Assembly: GCA_050740255.1 (NCBI GenBank)
Contig: JBOICV010000150.1
Span: 1 to 64,000, forward strand
DNA: 64,000 bases
Direction: 5' to 3'
From: JBOICV01 sp050740255
Lineage (GTDB): Bacteria > Pseudomonadota > Gammaproteobacteria > Nevskiales > JBOICV01
Part shown: piece by piece, positions 46,682-55,809 of the stretch
How the letters are laid out: each line of letters opens with the position of its first letter
Numbering within the stretch: position 1 is the stretch's first letter
The notes under the pieces: model-generated
The model's input: the letters and a program-made list of their open reading frames with translations, nothing else
Databases searched by the model: none
What the model was told of the DNA's origin: nothing
Translations under genes and position numbers: made by a program

Positions 46682-48871
46682 ATGGAAGATGTCACTCCCC
46701 TTATTGAGAATCTCAATGACGCCCAACGCGAGGCCGTAACGGCCCCGGTGGGGCATTTGCTGGTGCTGGCCGGCGCCGGCAGCGGCAAGACCCGTGTGCT
46801 GACGCACCGGATCGCCTGGCTGGTACACGTCGAGAAGGCTTCGCCTTACTCGGTGCTGGCGGTGACCTTCACCAATAAGGCGGCGCACGAGATGCGCTCG
46901 CGCATCGAGCATCTGGTGGATGTACCGGTGCAGGCGCTGTGGGTCGGCACGTTTCATGGGCTCGCACATCGGCTGCTGCGCCAGCATTGGCAGGAGGCGC
47001 GGTTGCCGCAGGCCTTCCAGATTCTGGACGGCGAGGATCAGCTCCGTCTGATCAAGCGGGTATTGCGCGCACAGCAGATTGACGAGGAGCGCTGGCCGCC
47101 GCGGCTTTGCGCCAGTTTCATCAATGGCAATAAAGACGAAGGCCGGCGCCCGCAGCATCTCTCCCCGACCGGCGACTATGCGCGCGACACGCTGCTGCGC
47201 GTCTATCAGGCCTATGAAGAGGCCTGCGCGACCGCCGGTGTGGTGGACTTCGCGGAGTTGTTGCTGCGTGCACATGAACTGCTGCGCGACAACGCCGAAT
47301 TGCAAGCGCACTACCGGCGGCGTTTCCGCCACATTCTGGTGGATGAGTTCCAGGACACCAACAGCCTGCAATACGCCTGGGTGCGCCTGCTGGCCGGCCC
47401 TTCTATTGAAAACGGGGGCGGTTGCGTGTTCGTAGTGGGTGACGACGACCAGAGCATTTATTCCTGGCGCGGCGCCAAGGTCGGCAACATCCTGCGTTTC
47501 GAGAAGGACTATGCCGGCGCCAGGTTGATTCGCCTGGAGCAGAACTACCGCTCCACCGGCACCATCCTGAAAGCGGCGAACGCGCTGATCGCACACAACA
47601 GCGGCCGCATGGGAAAAAACCTCTGGACCGAAGGACGTGATGGGGAACCGATCGAGCTCTACGCGGCCTTCAACGAGTACGACGAGGTGCACTACGTGCT
47701 CGGCCGCATCCGCGGCTGGCTGGACGGCGGCGGCAAGCGCAGCGACGTCGCCATTTTGTATCGCTCCAATGCCCAGTCGCGCGTATTCGAAGAGGCACTG
47801 ATCCGCGAGGACATGCCTTACCGGGTATACGGCGGTCTGCGCTTCTTCGAGCGCGCGGAGATCAAGGACGCGCTGGCCTATCTGCGTCTGGTCGCCAACC
47901 GCGACGACGATCCCGCCTTCGAACGCATCGTGAATCTGCCGACGCGCGGCATCGGCAATACCACGCTGGACAAGCTGCGCGCCGCTGGCCGTGCCAGCGG
48001 TATTTCGCTCTGGCGTGCCGCGCAGCAAATGCTAAGCATTGGCGGCAGAAGTGCCGGCGCGCTGCAGGTCTTCCTGGATCTGATTGACCGGCTGATGGCG
48101 GATACCCAGACGATGAGCTTGAGCGAGCAGGTATTGCACATCGTCGAACACAGCGGACTGATTGCGCACTACCAGAAGGAAAAAGGCCAGGCAGGCGAGG
48201 CACGGGTGGAGAACCTGGAGGAGCTGGCCAATGCCGCGCGCGGTTTCGAGCAGGGTGAAGAAGGCACCAATCCGCTGAATGAATTCCTGGGGCATGCGGC
48301 ACTGGAGGCGGGTGAGATGCAGGCCGGCGCCTGGGACGACTGCGTGCAGCTCATGACCCTGCACTCCGCCAAGGGTCTGGAGTTTCCGCTGGTCTTTCTG
48401 GTCGGGCTGGAGGAGGGCTTATTCCCGCACCAGCGTTCGATTGAGGATGAAAACGGCCTGGAGGAGGAGCGCCGGCTGTGCTACGTCGGCATGACCCGCG
48501 CGCGTGAGCGCCTGCATCTGTCCTATGCCGAGGTGCGCCGCCTGCACGGCGCCGAGAACTACGGCGCGCCCTCGCGTTTCCTGCGTGAGCTGCCGGCCAA
48601 GCTGTTGCTGGAAGTGCGCCCGCAGATCTCGGTGTCGCGGCCAAGCTATCCGGCGCCGCGCAAAGCGATCGGCAGCAATTTCAACATCAAGGTAGCGGAT
48701 GACGCCGTTGCGGGTTTCAAACTGGGTCAGCGCGTGCGTCACGCGAGCTTCGGTGAGGGCGTGATCCTGCAGTTCGAAGGCGACGGCGAGCGTGCGCGAG
48801 TGCAGGTCAGGTTTGGCAACACCGGTAGCAAGTGGTTGATGCTCGGTTATGCGAACCTCAGTGCGTTGTAA
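46682..48871 (+). CDS. uvrD: UvrD-family superfamily I DNA helicase
   Basis: The 729-residue helicase has Walker A LVLAGAGSGKTRVL (about residues 28-41), NKAAHEMRSRIE, DEFQDTNSLQ near residue 221, GDDDQSIYSWRGA, the motif VI region VGMTRARERLHLSYAE, and a C-terminal domain (FKLGQRVRHASFGEGVILQFEGDG) typical of UvrD. It unwinds DNA in mismatch and excision repair. I prefer the ATG at 46682, preceded by GGAAGA, to the GTG four codons earlier. Confidence 0.96.
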   Translation: MEDVTPLIENLNDAQREAVTAPVGHLLVLAGAGSGKTRVLTHRIAWLVHVEKASPYSVLAVTFTNKAAHEMRSRIEHLVDVPVQALWVGTFHGLAHRLLRQHWQEARLPQAFQILDGEDQLRLIKRVLRAQQIDEERWPPRLCASFINGNKDEGRRPQHLSPTGDYARDTLLRVYQAYEEACATAGVVDFAELLLRAHELLRDNAELQAHYRRRFRHILVDEFQDTNSLQYAWVRLLAGPSIENGGGCVFVVGDDDQSIYSWRGAKVGNILRFEKDYAGARLIRLEQNYRSTGTILKAANALIAHNSGRMGKNLWTEGRDGEPIELYAAFNEYDEVHYVLGRIRGWLDGGGKRSDVAILYRSNAQSRVFEEALIREDMPYRVYGGLRFFERAEIKDALAYLRLVANRDDDPAFERIVNLPTRGIGNTTLDKLRAAGRASGISLWRAAQQMLSIGGRSAGALQVFLDLIDRLMADTQTMSLSEQVLHIVEHSGLIAHYQKEKGQAGEARVENLEELANAARGFEQGEEGTNPLNEFLGHAALEAGEMQAGAWDDCVQLMTLHSAKGLEFPLVFLVGLEEGLFPHQRSIEDENGLEEERRLCYVGMTRARERLHLSYAEVRRLHGAENYGAPSRFLRELPAKLLLEVRPQISVSRPSYPAPRKAIGSNFNIKVADDAVAGFKLGQRVRHASFGEGVILQFEGDGERARVQVRFGNTGSKWLMLGYANLSAL

Positions 48872-48872
48872 G

Positions 48873-49015
48873 CCCCTCACCCTTGCGTCGCGCCGCAATC
48901 CTGCTCCGCTTGCAAGCCCGGGCAGACCGTCCGTGGTCTACCCGCTCGTCGGGATCAAGCGATGCTTGATCTTGTTCCGCCTCGCCCTCTCCCCGCAAGC
49001 GGGGAGAGGGGATCA
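48873..49015. repeat. Family-B inverted repeat element after the uvrD-family gene
   Basis: The 143-bp stretch begins with CCCCTCACCC right after the helicase stop and ends with CCTCTCCCC...GGGGAGAGGGG. Between them is a GATCAAGC...GCTTGATC palindrome. The stop and start of the flanking genes lie only a few bases away, so it fills the whole spacer. It may serve as the transcript terminator for both convergent genes. Confidence 0.8.
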
Positions 49016-49029
49016 GGAAGAATGATTTA

Positions 49030-49938
49030 TCAGATGGCGAGAAACTGCGCGAGATTCCACTGGAATTTGACCGGCTCGTCTATCATCGGCACATGGCCGG
49101 AGCGCTCGAAGCGCACCACGCGCGCATGTGGCACCTGCGAGCGGATGAATATCTGTCCTGCGGCCGGATACATGCGTGAGCGCATGCCAACCATGACCGT
49201 CATCGGCGTCTGAATCTGCGCGAGTGTGTCGCGCATATCGTAATCCTCGTCCATATACGCGCGCAGGCACTGGATATAGGCGTACCAGTTGCGCACCGGA
49301 ATCAGGCGCGTCATCAGGCGCTCATAGTCCTTGAGCCGCTGCGCCAGAAAACGGTGATAAGGCTTGTTGAAGGCATAGCAGAAGAAATCCGCGAGACTCT
49401 CGCGCATGCGCCGGCGCACGTCTTCCGGCAGCCGCCAATACGGCGTTTGCGGACCATAGCTCTCAGCTTCGCGCACCAGCTCGCGCATGCGCTGGAACTC
49501 ACGCCGTTGCATGTGACCGAACAGACCTAAATCCCAGGTGCCGGCGTTGCGCGACTGCGGCGACTGATCTATGTGCAGATATTTGCCGACGCGGTCGAAC
49601 TTGCCCATGCGGTTCAGTTGCAGCCCGGTGTAAGCGCCCATCGAAATTCCGCCGAGCATTACTTTGTGTATGCCGAAGTAGTTGAGGATATCTTCCACGT
49701 CCTCGGCGTGGTTGCGCAGGATGTCCGGCTGGTTGAAGGCCACGTCGTGCGAACGGCCGAAACCGCGCAAGTCCGGGAGGATGAAACGGTAGCGGTGCGC
49801 CAGCGGCAGCGCGAACGGTAACCAATGCAGCGAATGCATGGCAAAACCATGCAGCAACATCACCGGCCGGCCGCGGCCGATCACGCGTACGTAGAGCTGT
49901 TCGTTATCGCGCAGCCGGACGAGGCTCATTCCGGACAA
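49030..49938 (-). CDS. Alpha/beta-hydrolase
   Basis: The 302-residue protein has the alpha/beta-hydrolase core: VMLLHGFAMHSLHWLPFA near residue 27, ILPDLRGFGRS, the nucleophile GGISMGAYTGLQL near residue 97, and the catalytic His in RSGHVPMIDEP near the end. It has no signal peptide and is cytosolic. The first in-frame ATG gives MSGMSLV. The hot-dog protein gene sits directly upstream on the same strand, with 1 bp between, so they may act on related acyl substrates. Confidence 0.9.
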   Translation of the reverse strand: MSGMSLVRLRDNEQLYVRVIGRGRPVMLLHGFAMHSLHWLPFALPLAHRYRFILPDLRGFGRSHDVAFNQPDILRNHAEDVEDILNYFGIHKVMLGGISMGAYTGLQLNRMGKFDRVGKYLHIDQSPQSRNAGTWDLGLFGHMQRREFQRMRELVREAESYGPQTPYWRLPEDVRRRMRESLADFFCYAFNKPYHRFLAQRLKDYERLMTRLIPVRNWYAYIQCLRAYMDEDYDMRDTLAQIQTPMTVMVGMRSRMYPAAGQIFIRSQVPHARVVRFERSGHVPMIDEPVKFQWNLAQFLAI

Positions 49939-49939
49939 T

Positions 49940-50422
49940 TCATGCCGGGACCTTGGGATCGCGCGAAATCTTTACACGGATATCGGCGTGCACGACCTCC
50001 ACGCCATCACGGTCCAGAATTCGCACCGGTACGATCATGGTCTGCTCCACTTCCCAGTCCAGGTTCGCCGGCAATTGCGCGATCGCGCGCAGGTCACTAT
50101 TGGCTTTCTTCAGGTACTGCACGTCCATGCCGGCGGGGATCCAGCGGATGTGCGCGGGCCGGCTCAAATCCACCATGACGCCCATCGCGTATTCGGCCAG
50201 ATTGCAGCAGGCGATCGCGTGCACCGTGCCGATATGGTTATGCACCGACCAGCGCTTCTTCATGGCCACTTCGATATGGCCGGGACGGAATTCGATGATG
50301 CGCGGGCGGATGGTGCGGAAGTAGGGCGCCTTAAAGCTGGCGGCTTTGGAAAACAGCCATTTCCCTTTGGGCAGTTTCTCGAACTTCTGGTAGAGCGCGA
50401 GACTCGCGTTCTTGGACGGCAT
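49940..50422 (-). CDS. DUF4442/hot-dog thioesterase-like protein
   Basis: The 160-residue protein has a hot-dog pattern: ALYQKFEKLPKGKWLFSKAASFKAPYFRTIRPRIIEFRPGHIEVAMKKRWSVHNHIGTVHAIACCNLAEYAMGVM. NHIGTVHA with the HN pair is typical of DUF4442 members. I took the ATG at 50422, with GGAAAGA just before, rather than a start at 50578 that would add low-homology sequence. It is translated upstream of the alpha/beta-hydrolase gene. Confidence 0.82.
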   Translation of the reverse strand: MPSKNASLALYQKFEKLPKGKWLFSKAASFKAPYFRTIRPRIIEFRPGHIEVAMKKRWSVHNHIGTVHAIACCNLAEYAMGVMVDLSRPAHIRWIPAGMDVQYLKKANSDLRAIAQLPANLDWEVEQTMIVPVRILDRDGVEVVHADIRVKISRDPKVPA

Positions 50423-50576
50423 TCTTTCCTTCTCCCGGCACGCCGGTAACGCGGCGTACCCCTCTCGGTCAATATGGCCTGTGCAGACGCAAAAATCAAA
50501 CGAGTGGTAATTTTCGTTACGGTGCGACACTCTGCCGCATTCCCAGCGCTGCCCGCACTTCCTAGAATGCGCGGCC

Positions 50577-51455
50577 ATGCGCTTTCTCCTGCTGCTGATA
50601 TTTCTTGCCGCGCCCGCGGCCAGTTACGCCTGCGCGACCTGTCTCTGCGGTGACCCCAGCATCACCACGCTCGGCACGGAAAAGCCCTTCAAAGGCCGCA
50701 TGCGCGGCAGCGTGGAATATCTGACGCGTAGCGAGACGGTTGGCACGTCTGGAGTCAGCGAGCATGAAATCGAAGAAGGCCGCGTGACTTATAGTTTCAG
50801 CTACGCGCCTAGCGACCGTTGGATTCTGGGCGTAAGCCTGCCCTTCGTGCGCAAGCACCTCGAACGCTTCGATCTTTCCGAAGAACAGGCCGATGATTTG
50901 GGCGACGCGGATTTGTCGGCACGCTGGTTCTTGGGTACCGACGAGCGCTTTCCCGCGCGCCGACTGTGGGGGCTGCAGTTCGGCCTGCGCCTGCCGACGT
51001 CCGCCGAACAAAAGAGCAATGGCCAGCCCATTGATTTCGATGCCCAGCCCGGCGCTGGCGCGATCATTCCCAGCGCGGGCGCCTGGTACGGCTACTACCG
51101 TCTGCCCTGGCTGTTGTACGGCAGCGCTATCGGACAAATTGCTGCGGACGAAGGCTATCAGGGTTTTGAGGCGGGCAATGTATTGCTGCTCACCGGCTTG
51201 TCGCAGTACGGCTTACATCAGAAGCTCGCCCTGCAGCTCAGTCTGGACGCGCGCCTGAAAGAAAAAGACCGTTTCGACGACGGCAGCGATCCCGACTCCG
51301 GCGGCCTGCTGGTGATGGTGACGCCGGGGGTGGCTTGGACCGTGATCACCGATTTGATCGTAAACGTCGCCTATCAGATTCCGGCCGTCGAGGACTTGAA
51401 CGGCGAACAGGAAGAAGACGGCGTATTCCGTTTGGGAGTGACCTATGACTTTTAA
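50577..51455 (+). CDS. Putative outer-membrane beta-barrel protein with N-terminal CxxCxC motif
   Basis: The 292-residue protein has a Sec signal (MRFLLLLIFLAAPAASYA), then CATCLCGDPSITTLG, then an array of alternating hydrophobic strands with aromatic ends and a final YDF, as in outer-membrane barrels. The cysteine cluster right after the signal could bind a metal. It overlaps the next lipoprotein gene by 11 bp, so the two are probably a functional pair, perhaps for metal handling; that is a guess. Confidence 0.7.
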   Translation: MRFLLLLIFLAAPAASYACATCLCGDPSITTLGTEKPFKGRMRGSVEYLTRSETVGTSGVSEHEIEEGRVTYSFSYAPSDRWILGVSLPFVRKHLERFDLSEEQADDLGDADLSARWFLGTDERFPARRLWGLQFGLRLPTSAEQKSNGQPIDFDAQPGAGAIIPSAGAWYGYYRLPWLLYGSAIGQIAADEGYQGFEAGNVLLLTGLSQYGLHQKLALQLSLDARLKEKDRFDDGSDPDSGGLLVMVTPGVAWTVITDLIVNVAYQIPAVEDLNGEQEEDGVFRLGVTYDF

Positions 51456-52443
51456 GCGTGCGACTTATCCCGCGTTGGTTCTCGGCGCTGTGTTTACCCT
51501 GAGCGCTTGCCCGGGCGGCAGCGGCGACAGCAGTATCGAGCCGGGAATTTCGGTTCGCTTCGCCGAGGTGCATATGGAGTCCAAGGACGGCGAAGGGCAT
51601 CACGCCAAGCAGACAACAGCAGCGAGCGCGAGCACCGCGCCGGAGGATGATTTCAAGCACGGCGGCTCCCATGGCGGCGGCTACAACCACGATGGGCTGG
51701 AGCATCGTCACGCGAGCGACACGAATGGCAAAGGCCTGTCGCTATACCGGATTTACCTGGTGCTGAATCAGTTGCAACTCGTGCAGTGCGCCAGTGTCGC
51801 GCGCGTGCCCGGCCTGTTACTGGACAGGCTATTGGGCGTGGCCTATGCGCATGGTGGCAATGCTCCCGGCCCGGTAGGCGGCCGCGCACTCGACCAACCC
51901 AATGTCATTGACTTGATGGCGCTAGACGATCAAACGCTGGTCCTGGGTGATGCCGCGCTGGCGCCCGGGCGCTATTGCGGCGTGCGCGTTTCACTCGTGC
52001 GTCTGGCCGGAGGGGCCTACGGCAAGCCGGAGTTTGTCGCGGATGAAGGCGATCCGCCGGTGCCCGGCCATCCGGATATGGCCGGCAAAGCCTTCGCCAT
52101 CAAGGCTGACTACTGCAGCCAGCGCGGCCTCCCCACGGAAACCGTGCCCAACGGTCCCTGTATAGAACGTGCGACCGCGGATGTCATTGACGATGGGTCC
52201 GCGGTCATCCCCGCATTTGTGGAAATGAGTTTTGACCATCCGCTCGTACTGAGCAGCGATAACCGCAAGGGCCACATGCGTCTCGGCATCGCATACGGCG
52301 GTTGGGTACACGACGTGGATATCACTAAGCTCGGCAGCGACCCCGCCGAACGCCAGAAGGTGCTGAACAACATCCTGGCTTCGGTGCATGTCGATGCCGC
52401 CGGACTAGGGCCGCTGCCGGCCGATCCGCCGCACGAGCCATAG
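51445..52443 (+). CDS. His-rich lipoprotein of unknown function
   Basis: The 332-residue protein has a lipobox (FTLSAC, Cys22) and a histidine-rich linker (KHGGSHGGGYNHDGLEHRH, about 71-89) that may bind metal ions. A domain with LDQPNVIDLMALDDQTLVLGDAALAPGRYCGVRVSL follows, weakly like the strand pattern of DUF4382-type carbohydrate-binding proteins. It is translationally linked to the barrel-like gene upstream. I do not recognise a named family. Confidence 0.72.
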   Translation: MTFKRATYPALVLGAVFTLSACPGGSGDSSIEPGISVRFAEVHMESKDGEGHHAKQTTAASASTAPEDDFKHGGSHGGGYNHDGLEHRHASDTNGKGLSLYRIYLVLNQLQLVQCASVARVPGLLLDRLLGVAYAHGGNAPGPVGGRALDQPNVIDLMALDDQTLVLGDAALAPGRYCGVRVSLVRLAGGAYGKPEFVADEGDPPVPGHPDMAGKAFAIKADYCSQRGLPTETVPNGPCIERATADVIDDGSAVIPAFVEMSFDHPLVLSSDNRKGHMRLGIAYGGWVHDVDITKLGSDPAERQKVLNNILASVHVDAAGLGPLPADPPHEP

Positions 52444-52460
52444 GAGCACAGAAAGTCGTG

Positions 52461-52557
52461 CCGTTCGTGCTTCGATACCTCAGCACGAACGGAAATTCTT
52501 TCTCGACACACCGAACAGATCTCCACCGTTCGCCCTGAGGTATCGAAGGGCGAACGG
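52461..52557. repeat. Pair of inverted hairpins (REP-like, family C)
   Basis: Hairpin 1 is CCGTTCGTGCT-TCGATACCTC-AGCACGAACGG (52461-52492). Hairpin 2 is CCGTTCGCCCT-GAGGTATCGA-AGGGCGAACGG (52526-52557). Their loops are exact reverse complements of each other and their 11-bp stems are closely related, so the two units face each other, like bacterial BIMEs. A partial third copy lies at 53932-53955. Confidence 0.9.
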
Positions 52558-52586
52558 CGGCGTTTCCGCCAGTTACACTTAGCTGC

Positions 52587-53924
52587 ATGTCCTCCGCTGC
52601 CATGTCGGCACCGCCACCGAGCCCACCGGGCCATTGGCTATTCGGTCACCTGCTCTCCTTTCGCAAGGATGTGCTTGGCAATCTCGCGCGCTGGTCTACG
52701 CTCGGGCCGGTCGTGCAACTGCGCTTGCTGAACAAGCCCGCGTATCTGATCAATGAGCCGGCGCTGATTGAATATCCGCTGGTTTCGAATCACAGAAACT
52801 ACATCAAGAACCAGTTTTTCTGGCGCCATGTGAAGCCACTGGTCGGCAACGGCCTGCTCACCTCCGAGGGCGATTTCTGGCGCCGTCAGCGGCGGCTCTC
52901 GGCGCCGGCCTTCCATGCGCCGCGCATCGCCGAGTATGGACAGGTGATGGTGGATTACACGCTGCGCGAAATGCAGCGCTGGCGCCCGGACGAAACACGC
53001 GACCTGCACCGCGACATGATGGCGCTGACTTCCAAGATCGTGGCCAAGACCTTATTCGACGATGACCATGTGGAAGGCGATCTCGGCGAAGTCGGCGCGG
53101 CCATGGACACCATGGTCGAGGAGATTGCGCAGCGCCTGGTGCTGCCGTTCAAGCTGCCGGACTGGCTGCCGATGCAGCGCCGTTATTTCGCTGCCATCGC
53201 GAGCCTGCACACCGTGGTGGAGCGCTTCATCGCCGATCATCGCGCGGCGCCGCAGCCGAAGAACACCCTGCTCGGCATGCTGATGGCGGCGCGCGACGAA
53301 GACGGAGCCGCGATGTCGGATCGGCAGTTGCGCGATGAGTCCATCACGCTGTTCCTGGCCGGTCATGAGACCACCGCAATTACCCTGTCCTGGACGCTGT
53401 GGTTGCTGTCGCAACACCCCGAGGTCGAAGCGCAGCTTGCTGATGAACTGCGCAGCCTCCACGGGCAGCCGCCGCAGGTCGGCGATCTGCCGCGGCTACG
53501 TTACACGGACTGGGTGGTGAAGGAATCCATGCGGCTTTACCCGCCCGCCTATCTGATCGGCCGCGAAGCGGTCAACGCGGATAGCATCGGCGGCCACGCC
53601 ATTCCGGCAGGCGCCGTTATTTATCTGTCGGCCTGGGCCTTGCATCGCAATCCCTTGCATTTTCCCGAACCGCTGCGCTTTAGCCCTGAACGTTGGGGTA
53701 ATGATCTCGAAAAACGCCTGCCGCGCTTCGCTTATATGCCCTTCGGCGGCGGACCGAGAACCTGCATCGGCGATCGCTTCGCGGTGATGGAAGCGGTTTT
53801 GATTCTGGCGGCGTTGATCCAGCGCTACCACTTCAGCTACGCTGCCGAAAAAGCGCCGACGCCTTACCCTTCAATCACCCTGCGCCCCATGCAGGGTGTG
53901 CCGATGACCCTTGCGTTGCGCTAG
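52587..53924 (+). CDS. Cytochrome P450
   Basis: The 445-residue protein has the P450 hallmarks: oxygen-binding helix AGHETTA near residue 257, ExxR in VKESMRLYPPAYLIGR, and heme loop FGGGPRTCIGDRFA with the heme Cys about residue 392. It lacks a clear membrane anchor and is a soluble class I enzyme. Its substrate is unknown; no ferredoxin or reductase is adjacent. The upstream spacer is filled by the REP pair. Confidence 0.94.
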   Translation: MSSAAMSAPPPSPPGHWLFGHLLSFRKDVLGNLARWSTLGPVVQLRLLNKPAYLINEPALIEYPLVSNHRNYIKNQFFWRHVKPLVGNGLLTSEGDFWRRQRRLSAPAFHAPRIAEYGQVMVDYTLREMQRWRPDETRDLHRDMMALTSKIVAKTLFDDDHVEGDLGEVGAAMDTMVEEIAQRLVLPFKLPDWLPMQRRYFAAIASLHTVVERFIADHRAAPQPKNTLLGMLMAARDEDGAAMSDRQLRDESITLFLAGHETTAITLSWTLWLLSQHPEVEAQLADELRSLHGQPPQVGDLPRLRYTDWVVKESMRLYPPAYLIGREAVNADSIGGHAIPAGAVIYLSAWALHRNPLHFPEPLRFSPERWGNDLEKRLPRFAYMPFGGGPRTCIGDRFAVMEAVLILAALIQRYHFSYAAEKAPTPYPSITLRPMQGVPMTLALR

Positions 53925-53931
53925 TTTTCTG

Positions 53932-53977
53932 CCCGTTCGCCCTGAGGTATCGAAGCCTGTCCTGAGTTCGTCGAAGG
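53932..53977. repeat. Repeat fragment: family C half-unit plus family E
   Basis: CCCGTTCGCCCTGAGGTATC is half of a family-C hairpin, lying 8 bp after the P450 stop, and is followed directly by the family-E unit CCTGTCCTGAGTTCGTCGAAGG. It suggests that families C and E can be joined in one longer element. Confidence 0.75.
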
Positions 53978-53985
53978 AGGCGAGG

Positions 53986-54927
53986 CTACATCGGCACCAG
54001 ATCGCCGGCGTAACCCGCGCAGATACCGCCTGCCCCCACATTGACCACGGCGGTGGCGCTCATGATGGAAAGCATCAGCGTCAGCTCGCGTTCCTGACAG
54101 GCGCGCTCCAGTTCCGCGTAACCCGCCATATTGCGCACCTCGTCCAGATCGCCGCCATAGCTCACCACCACATATTTGGACAAAAGATTGGCGGTTTTCA
54201 CCGACTTTGCGATATGCAAGAGCATCTTTTCCACCGCGCCGTCGTAACCGCGTACCTTGGCAACAGGCTTGGTATCTTCCCTGTAAATGCCGAGTACCGG
54301 TTTGATGTCGAGCGCGGTGCCGATCAGATAAGTCGCCAGTCCAACGCTCTTCTCGCCGCGGCTTAGCGCACGGATGCGGATATAGGCCAGATCGGCGGGC
54401 ACGAAATAGCCGACTACGTTGGGGATTAGCTGATCGAGGTTGGCGCGGATTTCGTTGGGCTGCAAACCCTCTTGCGCCATGCGTACCGTCTCGGCAGCGA
54501 CCAGGCCGACGCCGCAGAACAAGGTCTTGGAGTCAATCACGCGCATGGAAAAAGGCCCGGTGACGCCGGCGGCGCTGCGGGTCTTCCGATAGGTCGAAAG
54601 AATCGCAAAGGACGCCTTGGTCGCGTTCTCGTAGACGTGGCTGCGCTTGCTCCAGACCGTGATGCAGAACACGAAGTCGTAGTCCAGCACCAGCCGCTCG
54701 AGAAAGACTTTTTGTATCGCATCCACCGAGAACGGCGAGGTCTCGGCGTCATGGCTCTTGTCGCCGATGTGGCTGGAAAAGAAAGCCAGCGTGGCGTCAG
54801 GATCACGCTCGTCCACCAGAGTGTCCTGGCCGATGCGGATGCTATTCGGGAAAATCTTGACGCCGTGTTCCTCCATAAATTCCGGAGGCAAATCGCAACT
54901 GGAATCCACCACCACGCCGATCCGCAT
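53986..54927 (-). CDS. DegV-family fatty-acid-binding protein
   Basis: The 313-residue protein has the DegV start IGVVVDSSCDLPPEFMEEHGVKIFPNSI and a mid-protein LIGTALDIKPVLGIYREDTKPVAKVRGYDGAVEKML. These proteins bind a fatty acid and, in Firmicutes, work with the FakA kinase; no FakA is in the window. It is longer than the typical 280 residues because of an insert around the VWSKRSHVYENATKASFAIL region. It is monocistronic on this strand. Confidence 0.88.
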   Translation of the reverse strand: MRIGVVVDSSCDLPPEFMEEHGVKIFPNSIRIGQDTLVDERDPDATLAFFSSHIGDKSHDAETSPFSVDAIQKVFLERLVLDYDFVFCITVWSKRSHVYENATKASFAILSTYRKTRSAAGVTGPFSMRVIDSKTLFCGVGLVAAETVRMAQEGLQPNEIRANLDQLIPNVVGYFVPADLAYIRIRALSRGEKSVGLATYLIGTALDIKPVLGIYREDTKPVAKVRGYDGAVEKMLLHIAKSVKTANLLSKYVVVSYGGDLDEVRNMAGYAELERACQERELTLMLSIMSATAVVNVGAGGICAGYAGDLVPM

Positions 54928-55030
54928 AAGGCTCGCTCCTGCTCCAACCGCCCGGGATTATTGATTTATCAACAGCTTAAACATACCCCAGCGGCCGCCG
55001 GCATGCCAGCATGAGGTCTATAATTACGGC

Positions 55031-55582
55031 ATGTTGATACCCAATAGCGAAGTCGTTACCACGCAGCGGGATTTCGTCGGCGTACTGGTCCCGCAGGGCG
55101 ACAAGGTGCATATCCCGGCCGGCTCCGAGGTCGCCATCACCCAGGCGCTCGGCGGCAGTTTTACGCTATACATCCAGGGCCGCCTGTTCCGCGTGGACGG
55201 CAAGGATGCGGACGCGCTCGGCAAGGAAGTCGTCACCGGCCCGCAATTGCCACCCGATGCCAGCGATGCCGACGTGGAAAAACTCATCTGGGAGCAGATG
55301 CGCACCTGCTACGACCCTGAAATTCCGGTGGACATCGTCGAGCTGGGTCTGGTTTACGAGTGCAAGATCGAGAAGGCCGAGAATGACGCACGCAAGGTCA
55401 ACATCAAGATGACGCTCACCGCGCCAGGCTGCGGCATGGGCGATATTCTGGTCAACGATGTAAAGTCCAAGGTGGAAAAAATTCCAACGGTGAAGGAGGC
55501 GGACGTGCAGCTCGTATTCGATCCGCCCTGGCAACAAAGCATGATGAGCGAGGCGGCGCGGTTGCAGCTTGGCATGATGTAA
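55031..55582 (+). CDS. sufT: SufT-family Fe-S assembly protein
   Basis: The 183-residue protein has a long N-terminal region (SEVVTTQRDFVGVLVPQGDKVHIPAG) and a MIP18/DUF59 domain with CYDPEIPVDIVELGLVYECKIEK and MTLTAPGCGMGDIL; the invariant Cys is in APGCG. SufT assists Fe-S cluster maturation, usually beside suf genes, but none are near. It is divergent from degV. Confidence 0.93.
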   Translation: MLIPNSEVVTTQRDFVGVLVPQGDKVHIPAGSEVAITQALGGSFTLYIQGRLFRVDGKDADALGKEVVTGPQLPPDASDADVEKLIWEQMRTCYDPEIPVDIVELGLVYECKIEKAENDARKVNIKMTLTAPGCGMGDILVNDVKSKVEKIPTVKEADVQLVFDPPWQQSMMSEAARLQLGMM

Positions 55583-55598
55583 CTCGTCATGCCCGCGG

Positions 55599-55747
55599 GG
55601 TGGTGTCTCAGTTTGCCGTCACACCGGCGCAGGCCGGTGTCCATGGGCTTGGAAATACTGGATTCCGGCCCCCGGCCTAAAACACGCCGGGGCAGGCCCC
55701 GCCGGAATGACGAACTCGGGAATTCAGCGGCAAACTGAGACACAACC
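55599..55747. repeat. Family-A MITE-like element, copy 2
   Basis: The 149-bp element has ends GGTGGTGTCTCAGTTTGCCG and, in reverse, GGTTGTGTCTCAGTTTGCCG, with 19 of 20 positions matching. It is the opposite orientation of copy 1 at 2589-2738, with the same internal CCGGCGCAGGCCGGTG and GGGGCAGGCCCCG palindromes. It lies between sufT and the gene at 55810. Confidence 0.85.
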
Positions 55748-55809
55748 GTCCGCGGGAATTGCCTTTCAGTAGGGGTGCAACTGCTTAGCGTAAGAGGACT
55801 CTAAAAACC

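Noticed and set aside
46598..48028. Long open frame of 476 codons on the minus strand opposite the uvrD-family gene
   Set aside because: The plus-strand helicase has every motif in place. The antisense frame has no known pattern and is expected in GC-rich coding DNA.
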